In this document: positions 40,971 to 49,801 of the stretch, one piece after another | Numbering within the stretch: the stretch's first letter is position 1 | How the letters are laid out: each line of letters begins with the position of its first letter | Origin: Pedobacter foliorum | GTDB lineage: Bacteria > Bacteroidota > Bacteroidia > Sphingobacteriales > Sphingobacteriaceae | Assembly: GCF_013266735.1 (NCBI RefSeq) | Contig: NZ_JABSNU010000010.1 | Coordinates: 62,001-126,000 of the forward strand | DNA: 64,000 nt | Reading direction: 5' to 3' | Notes under the pieces: generated by a model | Database searches by the model: none | Seen by the model: only the letters and a program-made list of their open reading frames with translations | Told to the model about the DNA's origin: nothing | Program-made: the position numbers and the translations under genes

Positions 40971-42650
40971 CTATTCTTTATCGCCAATTAGTGTTCCTGA
41001 TACATTCCAGGCGCTAAAGCTTCCGCCTTCAGGCTTTCCTATTGGTATTGCTACCTGTATCGTATGTTTACCGGGCTTTAACTCTGGTAGTGGAATTTCG
41101 ACAGGCAAGGTGATTGTTCCCGGACACCAGTTGGACCGACTAAGATCAGAAGATGACAATCCGTTTCCAAAATTACCCGAAGCGGGGTTTAAGAATCTGT
41201 AAGTTGCGCAATCCTCTCTCCATGGGATAAAATGGTAAACTCTTTTGCCATCAACAAAAATCTCATTTTGTTTTGGGACAAATTCATCACCGCCGCCCCA
41301 GCCTCCATGACCGGTTGTAAGATATCTTAGTTTAAGGTTTTTTACGCCCTGAGGGATATCAACGGTTACGGTAAGAGAATCCTGATCGAACATTGTACCG
41401 TATTCCTGGCCAGACATCTCCATTAAGTTCGTAGTATTAAAAGCTGGCATCAACCATTTCTTCTCTTCTTTTTGGCTTTCTCCTTCATAACCTGGGTAGT
41501 ATTTGAAATATAAGCTAGCTTTATGACCGCCTTTATCATAGTTGCCTATAAAAACACCAATCCATACTTCTCCTTGTAAACTTGGCAATAGAGAAGTGAT
41601 TTCTTGTTTATATACAACAGAATCGGCCCAATTGTATCCTTTTATTTTTGCCTGGGCATTGAAATGGTTTACACCAAAAGAGGTGAAGAATCGCATTAGC
41701 TCAAGTGGAGGTAAATAGTTCTCTGTAGCCGTAACTCCCTGGTATTTCTTGCCATTTCTTGCTGAGTATATAGGCAATGCCTGAATGCCATTTTGAAGGG
41801 CATTAAGATAAGTGATAGATTTATCGGTAGGAATCATAAAAACTGATCCTGTGCGATCATATGCATCTCCATTAGAATGTTGTGCTAATTCAACAAACAG
41901 CTGTTGACCAGCCTTTGCAGCTGGAAGTTTTACCTTCTTTAAAATAATGGTTCCACCAGAGAAATGATAAGTAAGATTGGATTGCTCACCAACAGGGTTT
42001 TCAGTTTTATTACCAAAGCTGATTTGCTCATTGTTGAAAATGGTAAGCGTAGTGTAGCGGCTTTCAATCACTTGTCGTTGGTAAGCCGGTTCATCCAACA
42101 TAGTACCCCATGTTTTTGGCCACGCAAGCTCTTCCGATGTTACTGTACGGTATTCAATATTTTTAGCGATGGTTTCAGAGTTCCCGTTACGAATGGTTTT
42201 AAGTACCAAACCTAAGCCTGGAGCAATGGAAATACTTGGAGTACCTTTAATTTTGAGGTCATTAGTGTACCAAACCTCAATAGTGTTTGAACGAACAAAT
42301 ACCTTAGCTTTTTTACAAGGGATGCCAAGTATGGTATCAATTCCCGGTAGAAGCTCTGCCTTTATGTACTCTGAAAAAGGTTTTTTTAGAGTGTAGCTAA
42401 TACCATTGCTGTTCTGTATTTGATAAGTGACTTTTTGAGCAGTTTGTAGGTATTGCTGTTCAGTTTGACGGCCTTGAGAAACCAAATGTATCTGATTGCC
42501 TTTGATGAACATTTTTTGTTCAGCCTTTGAATCTTTTCCATTATTACGGAATCCATAAGTAACTACAGCCTCAGTAGCTTTAGTGTTTATTTGTGAAAAC
42601 GATGGCGCAGTTATAAAAAGCAGCGCAAACCCTATTAGAAGTACTCTCAT
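40971..42650 (-). CDS. PNGase F-like peptide-N-glycosidase (amidase)
   Basis: A 559-residue exported enzyme (signal peptide ends TAPSFSQ). An N-terminal extension of about 190 residues precedes two jelly-roll domains of PNGase F. Recognisable parts are NGDAYDRTGSVF (position of the catalytic Asp), GVFIGNYDKGGHKASL, LTTGHGGWGGGDEFVPK and YHFIPWREDCATYRF with RSNWCPGTITLP. PNGase F releases N-linked glycans from glycoproteins as ammonia plus the free glycan. A soil or host-associated bacterium would use it to feed on glycoproteins. The N-terminal extension matches the PNGase F N-terminal domain type. Confidence 0.87.
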   Translation of the reverse strand: MRVLLIGFALLFITAPSFSQINTKATEAVVTYGFRNNGKDSKAEQKMFIKGNQIHLVSQGRQTEQQYLQTAQKVTYQIQNSNGISYTLKKPFSEYIKAELLPGIDTILGIPCKKAKVFVRSNTIEVWYTNDLKIKGTPSISIAPGLGLVLKTIRNGNSETIAKNIEYRTVTSEELAWPKTWGTMLDEPAYQRQVIESRYTTLTIFNNEQISFGNKTENPVGEQSNLTYHFSGGTIILKKVKLPAAKAGQQLFVELAQHSNGDAYDRTGSVFMIPTDKSITYLNALQNGIQALPIYSARNGKKYQGVTATENYLPPLELMRFFTSFGVNHFNAQAKIKGYNWADSVVYKQEITSLLPSLQGEVWIGVFIGNYDKGGHKASLYFKYYPGYEGESQKEEKKWLMPAFNTTNLMEMSGQEYGTMFDQDSLTVTVDIPQGVKNLKLRYLTTGHGGWGGGDEFVPKQNEIFVDGKRVYHFIPWREDCATYRFLNPASGNFGNGLSSSDLSRSNWCPGTITLPVEIPLPELKPGKHTIQVAIPIGKPEGGSFSAWNVSGTLIGDKE

Positions 42651-42665
42651 AGGGCATAAAGATAA

Positions 42666-44588
42666 TTATTTTACCTCGAGTACCTCTAAAAACAGATCAA
42701 ACATTTCTTCAGGTTTAAATGGTTTGGATAGGATATATTGTATGCCCATTTCTTTTAGCCTGAATCTCACTTCTTCAAGAACATCTGCTGTGAAAATAAT
42801 GACTTTGGTTTCAGGATAATTGTCCTGTATATATTTAGCTAACTGATAGCCATCCATACCAGGCATATGAAGATCTACCAGGACAACATCAAACCGCTCT
42901 TTTTTTAGGTATTCAATAGCAGTGTACGCATTGTCTGCTTTATCGGCATTAATTCCAAACTGATACAATTGACGGGATGCAACTAGTAGATTGGTGGCGT
43001 TGTCATCAACGATTAACAGTTTAAAGTCGGGCAGGGGAGGGAAATCAAATTCTAAAGATTCTATTTTTTGTTCAGGTTGTAAGGGTAAACACTTCTTGAA
43101 ATCAATTTTAAACTCGAATGTTGAGCCAACGTTAGGCTTACTAGTTAAACGAATTTCACTGTCAAAAAGCCTCACCAATCCTTTGGTGATGTTTAGCCCT
43201 AATCCGCTTCCTTCTTGTTGTCTATGAGAATCTTGGTTTACCTGATGGAACTTATCAAAAATCAGGTTATGAAGATGTTCGGGAATTCCAATGCCGGTAT
43301 CGGATATCTTAAAAAGAATGCTTGCTTGTTGATGCTGATCAACTATTGTTTTTAATATGATGTTTACTTCTCCCTTTTCAGTGAATTTAATGGCATTCCC
43401 AATCAGATTATTTAATATTCTGCTTATCCTTAGATCATCTATTAATAGAGACTTAGGTATCTGATGATCATGATGGAAGTTTAAACTAAGGTTTTTGGTT
43501 TTAGCAAATGGTACAAACTGCTTGTAAACGTTGTTTACAAGAGACACTAAATTTGTAGGGATTTCATTTAACTCCATCTTTTTGGATTCGATTTTTTCGA
43601 GGTCTAAAATGTCATTTATCAGATGTAACAAATGGTTAGACGAGTACCTTAAATGATCAACGTATTCCTTTATATCGTTGTTAGAGAAAGTGGCCTGATC
43701 CAACAGATTGCTTATACCAATAATAGCATTTAAAGGCGTTCTGATCTCGTGGCTCATGATTGATAGCGTTTCTGTCCGCTTTCTGGCAACTTGTTCGGCC
43801 AGGTTTTTGGCTTCTATGAGCTCCAGTTGGTTGTTTTTAATCTCAGTAATATCTTTTAATATTCCTCTGAATATTCGCACCTTTTGGTTTTTCATTATTG
43901 GTACGCCAGATATCCGTACCCATTTTTTGTTTCTTTTGGCGGTTATTAGCTCAAGCTCTAAATCAAAGGCAATATTTTCACTTAGCGTATTTCTTAATGC
44001 TTTTAATAATTTTACCTTATTTTCTTTATCAAATGACTCAGTCATATTGTTGCAGTTGATTACAATATCCTCGTCTGACTCATTAATTTCATAAATCTGT
44101 TTGGTTAAAAATAGCTCTTTCTCTATAGTGTCGTATTCCCAACCACCCATTTTAGATATTTCGTGCCCTATTTCCAGTAAGTCATTAATTCTTTTTAACT
44201 CTAAGCTATTTTTCTCAAGTTGATCATTCAGCTCTTTTTTAGCAGTAATATCCTCGATTATACATATTATTCTAGCCTCTTCTTCTAAAGAATCAATTTT
44301 TTGAAATTTTGCACAATACCATAAATGTTTGCTTTTGTCAAAATCAGGATACACACATTGTTGTCTTTCTCCTGTACTCAAAAGGTCATCAATACATTTA
44401 ATGAAGATGTTCCCAAATTCCCCAAAAACTTCAGGAATACTTTTACCGATAAAGAATTCAGGAGGTAAAAATAGTTTGGTTTTATCCTTAGCCCAAACTT
44501 GTTTAATGACAGCTAGTTCAGTTAATTCCAGGATTACATCATCCAGCGCTTCAATTAGAGGTTGTAAATTGCGAGCATTATTATCCAT
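42666..44588 (-). CDS. cytoplasmic hybrid sensor histidine kinase (PAS-PAS-HisKA-HATPase-REC)
   Basis: A 640-residue protein with no transmembrane helix. Two PAS-like domains (about 1-120 and 140-260, the second followed by a PAC-type GILKDITEIK) lead to HisKA with the phospho-His in MSHEIRTPLNAII (about 280), an HATPase with NLIGNAIKFTEKGE and DTGIGIP and GSGLGLNIT, and a C-terminal receiver whose phospho-Asp lies in VVLVDLHMPGMDGY (about 570). It senses an internal signal, perhaps redox or a ligand. No response regulator with a DNA-binding domain is nearby. The gene at 44607 lies just upstream, 18 bases apart. Confidence 0.9.
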   Translation of the reverse strand: MDNNARNLQPLIEALDDVILELTELAVIKQVWAKDKTKLFLPPEFFIGKSIPEVFGEFGNIFIKCIDDLLSTGERQQCVYPDFDKSKHLWYCAKFQKIDSLEEEARIICIIEDITAKKELNDQLEKNSLELKRINDLLEIGHEISKMGGWEYDTIEKELFLTKQIYEINESDEDIVINCNNMTESFDKENKVKLLKALRNTLSENIAFDLELELITAKRNKKWVRISGVPIMKNQKVRIFRGILKDITEIKNNQLELIEAKNLAEQVARKRTETLSIMSHEIRTPLNAIIGISNLLDQATFSNNDIKEYVDHLRYSSNHLLHLINDILDLEKIESKKMELNEIPTNLVSLVNNVYKQFVPFAKTKNLSLNFHHDHQIPKSLLIDDLRISRILNNLIGNAIKFTEKGEVNIILKTIVDQHQQASILFKISDTGIGIPEHLHNLIFDKFHQVNQDSHRQQEGSGLGLNITKGLVRLFDSEIRLTSKPNVGSTFEFKIDFKKCLPLQPEQKIESLEFDFPPLPDFKLLIVDDNATNLLVASRQLYQFGINADKADNAYTAIEYLKKERFDVVLVDLHMPGMDGYQLAKYIQDNYPETKVIIFTADVLEEVRFRLKEMGIQYILSKPFKPEEMFDLFLEVLEVK

Positions 44589-44606
44589 AGTTCATTAGGT
44601 TGGGAT

Positions 44607-45269
44607 TTAGGAATTGGAACCAATATTTGTACTGATTAATTCATTGATTATTTTCTGCACATCAGACTGAAATACCAAATGCCATTGATATGTGGTGTTC
44701 AGTTCTGGGTTAACCGGAGTGTGATCCTGATACAAATCGTGGCCACCACATTGTACTGTCAGTATATCGTTAGTAAGATTACAAGATTCAATTTTATAGC
44801 GTTTAGATGGTTCAGGGAAACGTTGTATAATATGGTTTCCATAAGTATTGCTATAGGTAATCAAAATGCGATTATTGGTTTTAGAGTCCTCTAATCGTAG
44901 CAAAAGTTCCCCACTATCTACCTGAAGATAAATTGAATTATTAAAAGAAGGGGCTGGTAATATTGGTTTTTCACTTAGTTGTTTAATGAAAAGCATTAAT
45001 CCTTCGGCACCAGGGCATTCGGATTTTATAACAAAGTGAATGTTCTTTTCAGAGAATAGTGCATCAAACTGGAGCGTGCCATTATCTATTGTAATGTTCT
45101 CAATAGGAGATAGATTTAGGCTCAGGAAGGGGGTTTCGCTAACGCAGAGCTTACCTTTATGAAGGCAAAATGAAACTCCAAGGCCAATTTTTATTTCACC
45201 TAATTCCTGATTAAGGTCAAATAATAGCACTTCTGCTGTTTCAGTTCTAACTATTTTTTGGTTGGTCAT
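44607..45269 (-). CDS. hypothetical protein upstream of the hybrid kinase
   Basis: A 220-residue soluble beta-rich protein of unknown family; segments such as GVSFCLHKGKLCVSE and GGHDLYQDHTPV repeat strand patterns but match no motif I know. ATG 45269 is chosen; a longer frame opens at 45302 but lies inside the hairpin at 45301-45330 that follows the upstream gene. With the kinase start only 18 bases on, it is likely co-transcribed and may act with it. Confidence 0.5.
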   Translation of the reverse strand: MTNQKIVRTETAEVLLFDLNQELGEIKIGLGVSFCLHKGKLCVSETPFLSLNLSPIENITIDNGTLQFDALFSEKNIHFVIKSECPGAEGLMLFIKQLSEKPILPAPSFNNSIYLQVDSGELLLRLEDSKTNNRILITYSNTYGNHIIQRFPEPSKRYKIESCNLTNDILTVQCGGHDLYQDHTPVNPELNTTYQWHLVFQSDVQKIINELISTNIGSNS

Positions 45270-45300
45270 ATCCTTAGTTATAGTGCTTAGGATATGCAAC

Positions 45301-45330
45301 ATTTGTGCCTCGTTTTATTGAGGCACAAAT
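45301..45330. terminator. perfect hairpin between hypothetical and lipocalin-like genes
   Basis: Arms ATTTGTGCCTC (45301-45311) and GAGGCACAAAT (45320-45330) around an 8-base loop. It lies just downstream of the leftward lipoprotein gene. The T-tract is short, so termination is likely but not certain. Confidence 0.6.
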
Positions 45331-45346
45331 TTATGATGATATAGGG

Positions 45347-45772
45347 TTATCGTTTTTTGAGCTTAATCTCAACTACATATTTGTAATCCACTCCATCTTC
45401 TGTTTCTGATTCTTCCTGGTATAACTCAATTTCGGAATTTGTCAAACTTTTAATTTTGTACTCATCAAACTCACCCTCTGTTTTGAATATTAGTTTGCCA
45501 TCTTTAAGTGTATAAGTGAAATTGCTGCTTTCACCATCTATTTGACTAACTCCGGTACCATCAGATTTAAATTCAACCATCAGGTTATCCTGTGTATCAT
45601 CATCCCGGTTAATTTCTTTCCCATTTTTATAAGTAATTTCCCAAATGCTGGAAGATATCCATTTACCAACAATGGTATTTGAGTTTTCTTTTCCATTTTC
45701 TTTGTCTTTTTTACAGCCCGTAATTGTGAAGAGTGCGACAATTAAGGTAAAAAGCGTAATTTTTTTCATCAT
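45347..45772 (-). CDS. lipocalin-like lipoprotein
   Basis: A 141-residue protein with a lipoprotein signal (LFTITGCKKDKENGK) and a beta-barrel-like body that opens IVGKWISSSIWEIT and ends VDYKYVVEIKLKKR. The GKW start and the FKSDGTG turn are typical of lipocalin-like/DUF5004 lipoproteins common in Bacteroidota. Ligand unknown. Single-gene unit. Confidence 0.65.
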   Translation of the reverse strand: MMKKITLFTLIVALFTITGCKKDKENGKENSNTIVGKWISSSIWEITYKNGKEINRDDDTQDNLMVEFKSDGTGVSQIDGESSNFTYTLKDGKLIFKTEGEFDEYKIKSLTNSEIELYQEESETEDGVDYKYVVEIKLKKR

Positions 45773-45944
45773 GTTGTATTGATTAATTTATAAAATGATA
45801 CTGCTTTACCTCCTTGATAAAGCAAAACAAAAAGAATCAAATAGGCGTTAGGGAAAAATCCCCAATTCTGGGTATTTCTTAACTATCTGGTAATCTTAGT
45901 TATACTTTTTTGAACAGGTTTTTTTAGAAAATTATTAAAATAGA

Positions 45945-45976
45945 TTTGCGCTTATTGGTATGTTTTTATATCTTTG
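45945..45976 (+). promoter_or_regulatory. promoter of tRNA-Arg
   Basis: TTTG (45945-45948), 20 bases, then TATCTTTG (45969-45976), an exact TAnnTTTG. It would start transcription about 12 bases before the mature tRNA 5' end. Confidence 0.7.
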
Positions 45977-45995
45977 GCGCTCCTTAAGGGGATAA

Positions 45996-46069
45996 GCCTT
46001 GGTAGCTCAGTTGGATAGAGCAACGGTTTTCTAAACCGTGGGTCAGGGGTTCGAATCCCTTCCAGGGTA
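45996..46069 (+). tRNA. tRNA-Arg (anticodon TCT)
   Basis: A full cloverleaf of 74 bases. Acceptor GCCTTGG pairs with CCAGGGT (two G-U pairs), D-stem GCTC/GAGC (46005-46021), anticodon stem ACGGT/ACCGT around TTTCTAA with TCT at 46030-46032, T-arm AGGGG-TTCGAAT-CCCTT. The discriminator is A; CCA is not encoded. It reads AGA arginine codons. Confidence 0.96.
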
Positions 46070-46090
46070 CGAGAAATTTATTTCTTAATT

Positions 46091-46126
46091 AAAGGCGACG
46101 TTGCTCCAGACGTCGTCTTTTTTTTT
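46091..46126 (+). terminator. intrinsic terminator after tRNA-Arg
   Basis: Stem GGCGACGT / ACGTCGTC with a 9-base loop, then a run of nine T. Confidence 0.88.
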
Positions 46127-46721
46127 GCCCTAAAAAAATGCTGAACTACATTGTCTAAGTGGGATCAATCCCAAAACTAATTGGCTTATCTTTAAAATGT
46201 TTGGAATTTAATATTATGTTTTTTATATTGTTGATACAATTATAGCGAAGTAATCAATCCGTTAATTGTGTTGTAACCAAATATAACTGTTCAATATTAA
46301 CTCCCTATTATGAAACGAGCAATCTTCCCTATTTTGCCTGACATGAGTTTGTGCATACATATTAAGCCACGAAGAAAGAACTTCTCAGGAAAATCAATTA
46401 TTTATAATAGCAATCCTACAATTCCCTCAAAGGCGATGGAATTCTTAAAGCGCTCTATGCCTTTAAGTGAATAACTGACGATCGTCAATACGGTAAAACA
46501 TTTCTCGAGTAAGTATTATCTGGCCTTCTAGCCGGGTAAATGATTTTATACACCTAAATCTTTGTACTATGCGTGTGCTGTGCTGTTATTTAAATCATTT
46601 TGAGCCTAAGTTAATCTTTGTAGATTTCAATTTTTTGCCCCCATAACTAAATTGTTTTAGCTAATCTACTATTCCAGGTTTCCTGGCTATTCTACAAACT
46701 AAACACTTTAAAACTAATGTT
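46127..46721. other. 595-base region before susC-like gene
   Basis: It holds a small mirror repeat TGGGATCAATCCCA (46158-46171), a perfect 12-bp palindrome TGACGATCGTCA (46476-46487), two near -7 boxes AATCTTTG, and a 54-codon frame (46310-46474). I see no clear promoter or RNA. The palindrome might be an operator for the SusC/D unit. Confidence 0.45.
46310..46474 (+). CDS. possible small protein, 54 residues
   Basis: An open frame ATG 46310 to TAA 46474. It is basic in the middle (KPRRKNFSGK) and ends MEFLKRSMPLSE. No homologue is recognised, no ribosome-binding site stands out, and chance is not excluded; it could also be a remnant of a longer gene. Listed because it is the only frame of note in the gap before the SusC gene. 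Confidence 0.2.
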   Translation: MKRAIFPILPDMSLCIHIKPRRKNFSGKSIIYNSNPTIPSKAMEFLKRSMPLSE

Positions 46722-49700
46722 ATGATGAAAAGAATATTTTATTCGGTCATATTCTCTTTGCTGTCCTTTCATGCGATGGCTCAGCTCAAAATTATGGGCA
46801 AGGTTAGTGACGCAAAAGATAATACTTCCTTACCCGGCGTAAGCATTCAGGTAAAAGGAACCAAAATTGCCACTTCTGCTGATGCAAGCGGAAATTATGC
46901 CATTGAGGTAAAGGGAGAAAATGATATTTTGATATTTTCTTATACTGGTTATACTACTCAGGAAATTAAGGTCGGTAGTCGAAAAACCATCAATATCCAA
47001 TTGGTAGAATCCTCAAGTGGTTTAGAGGAAGTTGTGGTAATTGGTTATGGTACTGCAAAAAAATCTGACCTTACAGGTGCTGTGGTTACGGTTAAAGGCG
47101 AGCAGCTAATGGATAAGCCCGTTGCAAATGTATCCCAAGCTTTGCAAGGTAAGGTTGCCGGTGTGGAGGTTAGTATTAATAGTACTGCTCCTGGTGCTGC
47201 AGCAAAAGTAAGGATAAGGGGTATTGGTTCAATTAACTCAAATATAGATCCTCTGTACGTAATTGATGGAGTGGTTGGGGTAGATCCAAACACCATTAAC
47301 CCTCTGGATGTGGCCTCATTGGAAGTGTTAAAAGATGCCTCATCTACTGCTATTTATGGATCAAGAGGTGCAAATGGTGTAATTATGATCACCACAAAAC
47401 GTGGAAAAAAAGGGGAAGCTACGGTATCATACGAAAACAATATGAACGTAAGCGAGCTTTATAGGCATTTACGCACATTAAATTCGGCTGAATTTGTGAA
47501 AGTGTACAATGAGTCATTCGCAAATGGTCAAAAATTTGATCAGGCCGGTGGAGTTTGGGCTCCACCTAAAGCTTTAAATCATGCTAATTTTCCACTGCTT
47601 TTTGATACTAATGATAAGCCTATCTATGATACAAACTGGGAAAAAGAAACTTACAAACCCGCTTTTTCACAGAATCATCAGCTAAATATACAAGGAGGTG
47701 GTGAAAAATCTGTGTACAGTTTGTCCTTAGGCTATTTGGATCAGAACGGTTTGGCACCTACCTCAGCTTTTAAACGTTACTCAGTAAAAATGACAATGGA
47801 TAATGATGTTAAAGACTGGCTTAAAGTAGGTGGAAACATAAACCTGATCAGAAGCGCACAACGTTTGGTAACTGACGGAAATGGTAGTTTAAATGTTCCC
47901 CGTGCGGTAACAGAAGAGGTGCCAATTGTTCCGGTTAAATATCCGGATGGAACATGGGCAGGAAATTTTGATATTGATGGATTAGAAGGTGCTCCAAATC
48001 CAGTTCATATTGCTAATGAGCGTTATACAATTAACAATACGCTACAAGCGCTTGGAAACGTATATGCTGTATTGCATCTTACTAAAGATTTAGATTTTAA
48101 AACTGATTTTGGTTATAATTTGGCTGGATTAAAGAATAACTTTTATTCGTCATTAAATTTACCGCATTTATCGCAAGATCAGGGAGGTGTAGCCAATATC
48201 AATGCTTACATGAATTATTACTGGCAAACTGAAAATTATTTAACCTGGAACAAGCAGATAAACGACAGACAAAAATTAACTGCATTGCTTGGGGTTTCAT
48301 TTCAAAGAACAGGTTATGAGAGAGTTCGTTCCGAAACACAATCGTTTATTGATGATATATTTCAATGGCATTACCAACAGGCAGGTTCGGTTAGAACAGC
48401 CAACGAATCTCAAGACGACAAGTCATCCCTTGCTTCGTTCTACGGGCGTTTAACTTATAATATCGACGAAAAGTATTTGTTCACTGCAACAGGCCGTTAT
48501 GATGGGTCATCGAGATTTGGAAAGAATAATAAATATGCTTTCTTCCCATCTGTAGGTGCTGCATGGCGCGTTTCGCAGGAAGATTTTTTAAAGGATAGTA
48601 AAACGATTTCTAATTTAAAAATAAGGGCCAGTTATGGAACTGCAGGTAATCAGGAAATAGGGCAGGGACGTTCTCTTCCTCAAATTCAAACCAATACCGT
48701 TGTTTTAAATGGTGCAGCTCAGTCAACTTTGTTGCCTAGTTATATTGGTAACTCCGATTTAAAATGGGAAAGATCTGTGCAAGTAGATGGTGGATTGGAA
48801 ATGGGTATGTTTAATGATCGTATTAACCTGACTTTTGATTATTACAACAGGGTAACGAAAGATCTTTTGCTTCAAACTCCAATCCCATGGTCGGCTGGTG
48901 AGGTAACTGCTAACGTTTATAAAAACGTGGGTTCGGTACGAAATTCAGGAGTTGAGTTAAGTCTGAATACCGTGAATGTTAAGAATGAAGATTTTGAGTG
49001 GTCAACAACATTCTTGTTTTCAGCCAATAAAAATAAAGTGTTGAAGCTGAATAATGGTAATGCTGATATTTTTCCAGGACCAAACTTTCTTGGTGATAAT
49101 TTTGTGATTAGAGTTGGTGAACCTATCGGATCATTTTATGGAATGACACGCCTGGGAACTTATAGTGATTCTGAAAGCGCTGAAGCAGCCAAACACAATT
49201 TAAAACCAGGCGATAGAAAATACATCTACAATCCGGATGGTAGTAACTATTACAGTGTTATTGGGCAGGCCTATCCAAAATGGACTGGGAATTTTAGTAG
49301 TAATTTTAGGTATAAGAGCTGGGATTTTGCATTTGATATCCGTTTTGTTCAGGGCGTAAATACTGCTGCTAACTTTAAGCATTCGGTTGAGGACAGGCAA
49401 ACACTTTCAAATAGTCTTGCAACAGTGTTAAATGCATGGACTCCAACAAATCAAAACACGCACATTTCTCAGGTTCGTAATTACAGATTTGCACAAGATT
49501 CTCATTTTGACACATGGTGGGTAGAGGATGGTTCATTTATTCGTGGTCAGAACTTTATGTTAGGTTACAGTTTACCGCAAACTGCAATAAGTAAATTACA
49601 TCTAAGCCGCCTACGGATTTATGCAAGTGTTCAGAATCTGTTTATCATAACTAAGTATACAGGTTATGATCCTGAGGTTGATACGTTTAATTCTGGTTAT

Positions 49701-49790
49701 GGTGCTAATACAGCATTCTCTCAAAATTTGGACTTCTTTTCTAATCCTCGTCCACGTGTATGGAATTTTGGCTTACAGGCATCATTTTAA
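46722..49790 (+). CDS. SusC/RagA-family TonB-linked outer-membrane transporter
   Basis: A 1022-residue outer-membrane protein. A signal peptide (SFHAMAQ) is followed by a carboxypeptidase-regulatory-like domain (KIMGKVSDAKDN), the SusC linker GLEEVVVIGYGTAKKSDLTG, a plug domain (VRIRGIGSIN, VLKDASSTAIYGSRGANG) and a 22-strand barrel ending in FGLQASF. SusC-type proteins import oligosaccharides or peptides with TonB energy, under a SusD lid. The SusD gene lies immediately downstream. No glycosidase or regulator gene is adjacent, so the substrate cannot be guessed. Confidence 0.95.
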   Translation: MMKRIFYSVIFSLLSFHAMAQLKIMGKVSDAKDNTSLPGVSIQVKGTKIATSADASGNYAIEVKGENDILIFSYTGYTTQEIKVGSRKTINIQLVESSSGLEEVVVIGYGTAKKSDLTGAVVTVKGEQLMDKPVANVSQALQGKVAGVEVSINSTAPGAAAKVRIRGIGSINSNIDPLYVIDGVVGVDPNTINPLDVASLEVLKDASSTAIYGSRGANGVIMITTKRGKKGEATVSYENNMNVSELYRHLRTLNSAEFVKVYNESFANGQKFDQAGGVWAPPKALNHANFPLLFDTNDKPIYDTNWEKETYKPAFSQNHQLNIQGGGEKSVYSLSLGYLDQNGLAPTSAFKRYSVKMTMDNDVKDWLKVGGNINLIRSAQRLVTDGNGSLNVPRAVTEEVPIVPVKYPDGTWAGNFDIDGLEGAPNPVHIANERYTINNTLQALGNVYAVLHLTKDLDFKTDFGYNLAGLKNNFYSSLNLPHLSQDQGGVANINAYMNYYWQTENYLTWNKQINDRQKLTALLGVSFQRTGYERVRSETQSFIDDIFQWHYQQAGSVRTANESQDDKSSLASFYGRLTYNIDEKYLFTATGRYDGSSRFGKNNKYAFFPSVGAAWRVSQEDFLKDSKTISNLKIRASYGTAGNQEIGQGRSLPQIQTNTVVLNGAAQSTLLPSYIGNSDLKWERSVQVDGGLEMGMFNDRINLTFDYYNRVTKDLLLQTPIPWSAGEVTANVYKNVGSVRNSGVELSLNTVNVKNEDFEWSTTFLFSANKNKVLKLNNGNADIFPGPNFLGDNFVIRVGEPIGSFYGMTRLGTYSDSESAEAAKHNLKPGDRKYIYNPDGSNYYSVIGQAYPKWTGNFSSNFRYKSWDFAFDIRFVQGVNTAANFKHSVEDRQTLSNSLATVLNAWTPTNQNTHISQVRNYRFAQDSHFDTWWVEDGSFIRGQNFMLGYSLPQTAISKLHLSRLRIYASVQNLFIITKYTGYDPEVDTFNSGYGANTAFSQNLDFFSNPRPRVWNFGLQASF

Positions 49791-49801
49791 AATTTACTCA
49801 T

